The translations under genes were made by a program, and so were the position numbers. Shown in pieces: positions 62,521 through 64,000 of a stretch of 64,000 nt of DNA. Positions within the stretch are counted from its first letter, which is position 1. Each line of letters starts with the position of its first letter. The notes beneath the pieces were generated by a model, which made no database searches, had not been told where the DNA came from, and was given only the letters and a program-made list of their open reading frames with translations. The stretch comes from Microcoleus vaginatus PCC 9802 (GTDB lineage: Bacteria; Cyanobacteriota; Cyanobacteriia; Cyanobacteriales; Microcoleaceae), in contig CP031740.1 in NCBI GenBank assembly GCA_022701275.1, positions 4,103,001 to 4,167,000 of the forward strand, in the 5' to 3' direction.

Positions 62521-64000
62521 ATGAGAGCCACCCCTCCTGTGGATCTGCCGCCACCCGGGCCAACCGCAGCAACTCCCCAAGCCTCCAGCCTCAGCCCGCT
62601 ATTCAAGCGCCTGCACCCCAGCCCAGAAACCCTCCTGCTCATCCTCTCCCTAGTCATCGGGGGAGTTACTGGTGCAGGCGTCGTCACTTTTCACTATCTC
62701 ATCCACTTCATTCACAGCCTGATGCTGGAAGACTTCATGGGTGCGATCGCCTCGAAAGGCTCTTGGACGCTAGCCTGCATTCCCACCCTCGGCGGAGTCA
62801 TCATCGGGCTGATGCGCTGGCGGTTTCGGGATTTTGGCCCGAATATGTCTTCCTTAATTGCAGCCACCCGCGGGCTGCAAGAACTCTCCCCCCTCAAACC
62901 CATCACCAAAATGGTGGCAGCCTCAGTTTCCCTCGGCACCGGCGCCTCCCTGGGCCCGGAAGCCCCCAGCGTCGAAATCGGCGCTAACTTCGGAATGCTG
63001 CTGGCTCAAGTTTTGCAGCTTTCCCCAGAACGGCAGCGCTTGCTCCTCGGCGCCGGAGCAGCAGCAGGTTTATCTGCCGGGTTTAACTCTCCCATCGCCG
63101 GAGTGTTCTTTGCTTTAGAAGTCGTGCTCGGCAGCACCTTCGCAACTTCGTCAGTCAGCGTTGTCTTGCTCTCCGCCGTAGTTTCCGCGCTCATCGCTCA
63201 AATCTGCTTGGGAGCTCAGCCGGCCTTTTCTTTGCCGATATACGATGTCCGCAGCCCCCTAGAACTGCCTCTGTACATGGGATTGGGACTTTTGGCGAGC
63301 GGAGTGTCTCTAGCCTACACAGAAGCAATTCAATTAGCCGATGGCTGTTTTCAAGGAAAAGTCCGAGGATTTGCTTGGCTCGGACGACTGCCCCGGCCGC
63401 TGCACCCCATCCTCGGCGGGGCCTGCGTCGGCTTAGTCGCCCTGCAATTTCCTCAAATTTTGGGTGTCGGCTACGAAACAGTCCAAGCAATGCTCCAAGA
63501 TGTTAAATTTTCCTTGCCTTTGCTGCTCCTGCTGCTGTTTGTCAAACTGGCGATGACCGCAATCAGCCTCGGCAGCGGTTTAGTGGGCGGTATCTTCGCT
63601 CCGGCGATGTTTTTGGGAGCTTCCCTGGGTTCGGCTTACGGCCTCTTTTTGGAAATGCTGCCGGCAATGAGCGATCGAGTCGCCGGCCCTCCCGCCTACG
63701 CAATGGTGGGAATGGCCGCCGTCCTCGCCGGCAGCGCCAGAGCACCGCTGACAGCCATCCTATTGATGTTTGAATTAACCCGCGATTATCGGATTGTCTT
63801 GCCTTTGATGGCCGCAGTCGGATTGAGCGTTTGGCTGGTGGAGTGTGTCAACCGCCGATCGGCCGCCCACAGCCTCAACCTTCAGCAAATGGGCGTAGAC
63901 GTGGCTCTCAATACACCGATCAAAGCCAGAGAACAGTTGCAGGATTGGGAAGATGTTCTGGGCGATCGCATCGTCACAGAACTGATTTCTTGCCAACTTC
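62521..64000 (+). CDS. ClC-family chloride channel/antiporter, 3' end missing
   Basis: The frame opens at ATG 62521 and runs past the right edge (493 codons seen). After a Pro-rich head the ClC membrane domain follows: VSLGTGASLGPEAPSVEIG holds the gating glutamate of the GxEGP motif, where Gly after Glu is replaced by Ala. GAGAAAGLSAGFNSPIAGVFFALE is the second conserved segment, and GLVGGIFAPAMFLGASLGSAYG is the third. The last residues (VDVALNTPIKAREQ) look like the start of a CBS-domain region. It moves chloride, or in fluoride-type members fluoride, across the membrane; which one is not certain. Its C-rich codon use matches the surroundings. Confidence 0.92.
   Translation, partial: MRATPPVDLPPPGPTAATPQASSLSPLFKRLHPSPETLLLILSLVIGGVTGAGVVTFHYLIHFIHSLMLEDFMGAIASKGSWTLACIPTLGGVIIGLMRWRFRDFGPNMSSLIAATRGLQELSPLKPITKMVAASVSLGTGASLGPEAPSVEIGANFGMLLAQVLQLSPERQRLLLGAGAAAGLSAGFNSPIAGVFFALEVVLGSTFATSSVSVVLLSAVVSALIAQICLGAQPAFSLPIYDVRSPLELPLYMGLGLLASGVSLAYTEAIQLADGCFQGKVRGFAWLGRLPRPLHPILGGACVGLVALQFPQILGVGYETVQAMLQDVKFSLPLLLLLLFVKLAMTAISLGSGLVGGIFAPAMFLGASLGSAYGLFLEMLPAMSDRVAGPPAYAMVGMAAVLAGSARAPLTAILLMFELTRDYRIVLPLMAAVGLSVWLVECVNRRSAAHSLNLQQMGVDVALNTPIKAREQLQDWEDVLGDRIVTELISCQL

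Overview
The window is chromosomal DNA of a filamentous, non-heterocyst-type cyanobacterium, most likely of the Oscillatoria/Microcoleus/Phormidium group. The evidence is the abundance of HIP1-like octamers (GCGATCGC), the heptameric tandem repeats (STRR) between genes, and a gene set typical of cyanobacteria: Ycf34, PucC, type III glutamine synthetase, ctaCDE and a carotenoid oxygenase. The genus is inferred. I found no rRNA, tRNA, CRISPR array, prophage or intact IS element. Both ends cut through genes: an alpha/beta hydrolase at the left and a ClC channel at the right.

Layout. 1-9.5 kb: hydrolase, glnN, a BMP-type periplasmic lipoprotein overlapping a Cache-HAMP-PAS-PAS histidine kinase by one base (with a broken partial duplicate of the BMP gene just upstream), and an ADP-ribosylglycohydrolase. 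9.7-15.4 kb, minus strand: cation/proton antiporter, hisA, DUF2459 protein, GHL10-type glycosidase, serpin. 15.5-20.6 kb: an amidohydrolase broken by one in-frame stop, then an isochorismatase-like hydrolase, a cupin, a CocE/NonD hydrolase and a DUF952 protein. 20.6-22.2 kb: a restriction-modification pair whose nuclease is a BamHI relative. 22.3-30 kb: CCA-adding enzyme, ycf34, a Ser/Thr kinase, tsaB, a small zinc-ribbon protein and a TPR-CHAT protease. 30-30.7 kb: an octamer array and a nested palindromic, MITE-like element. 30.7-39.6 kb: SDR, carotenoid oxygenase, LD-carboxypeptidase, lipoprotein methyltransferase and the ctaCDE terminal oxidase operon. 39.7-45 kb: HNH protein, SxxK-type serine hydrolase homologue, [2Fe-2S] protein, cysK, Uma2 nuclease, 1-Cys peroxiredoxin and a small membrane protein. 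45-52 kb: two divergent large RTX-type extracellular phosphoesterases/nucleases. 52.7-64 kb: cupin, ChaN-like protein, FMN reductase, inositol-phosphatase family enzyme, PucC, aldo/keto reductase, isoprenylcysteine-methyltransferase-like protein, pentapeptide protein, a large lipoprotein and a ClC channel.

How genes work together. The clearest system is at 45-52 kb. Two divergent genes each encode an endonuclease/exonuclease/phosphatase domain plus RTX repeats, and one is also fused to a phytase-like esterase domain. The spacer between them holds two oppositely oriented sets of three 8-bp repeats spaced 11 bp apart that resemble the cyanobacterial Pho box; one lies 11 bp before a TATACT -10 element. 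This suggests a phosphate-starvation module that scavenges phosphorus from extracellular DNA or organic phosphate. The second is the BamHI-type nuclease paired with a DPPF-class (probably N6-adenine) methyltransferase rather than the N4-cytosine type known for BamHI. The third is the BMP lipoprotein/sensor kinase pair, a probable two-part periplasmic sensor with no response regulator beside it.
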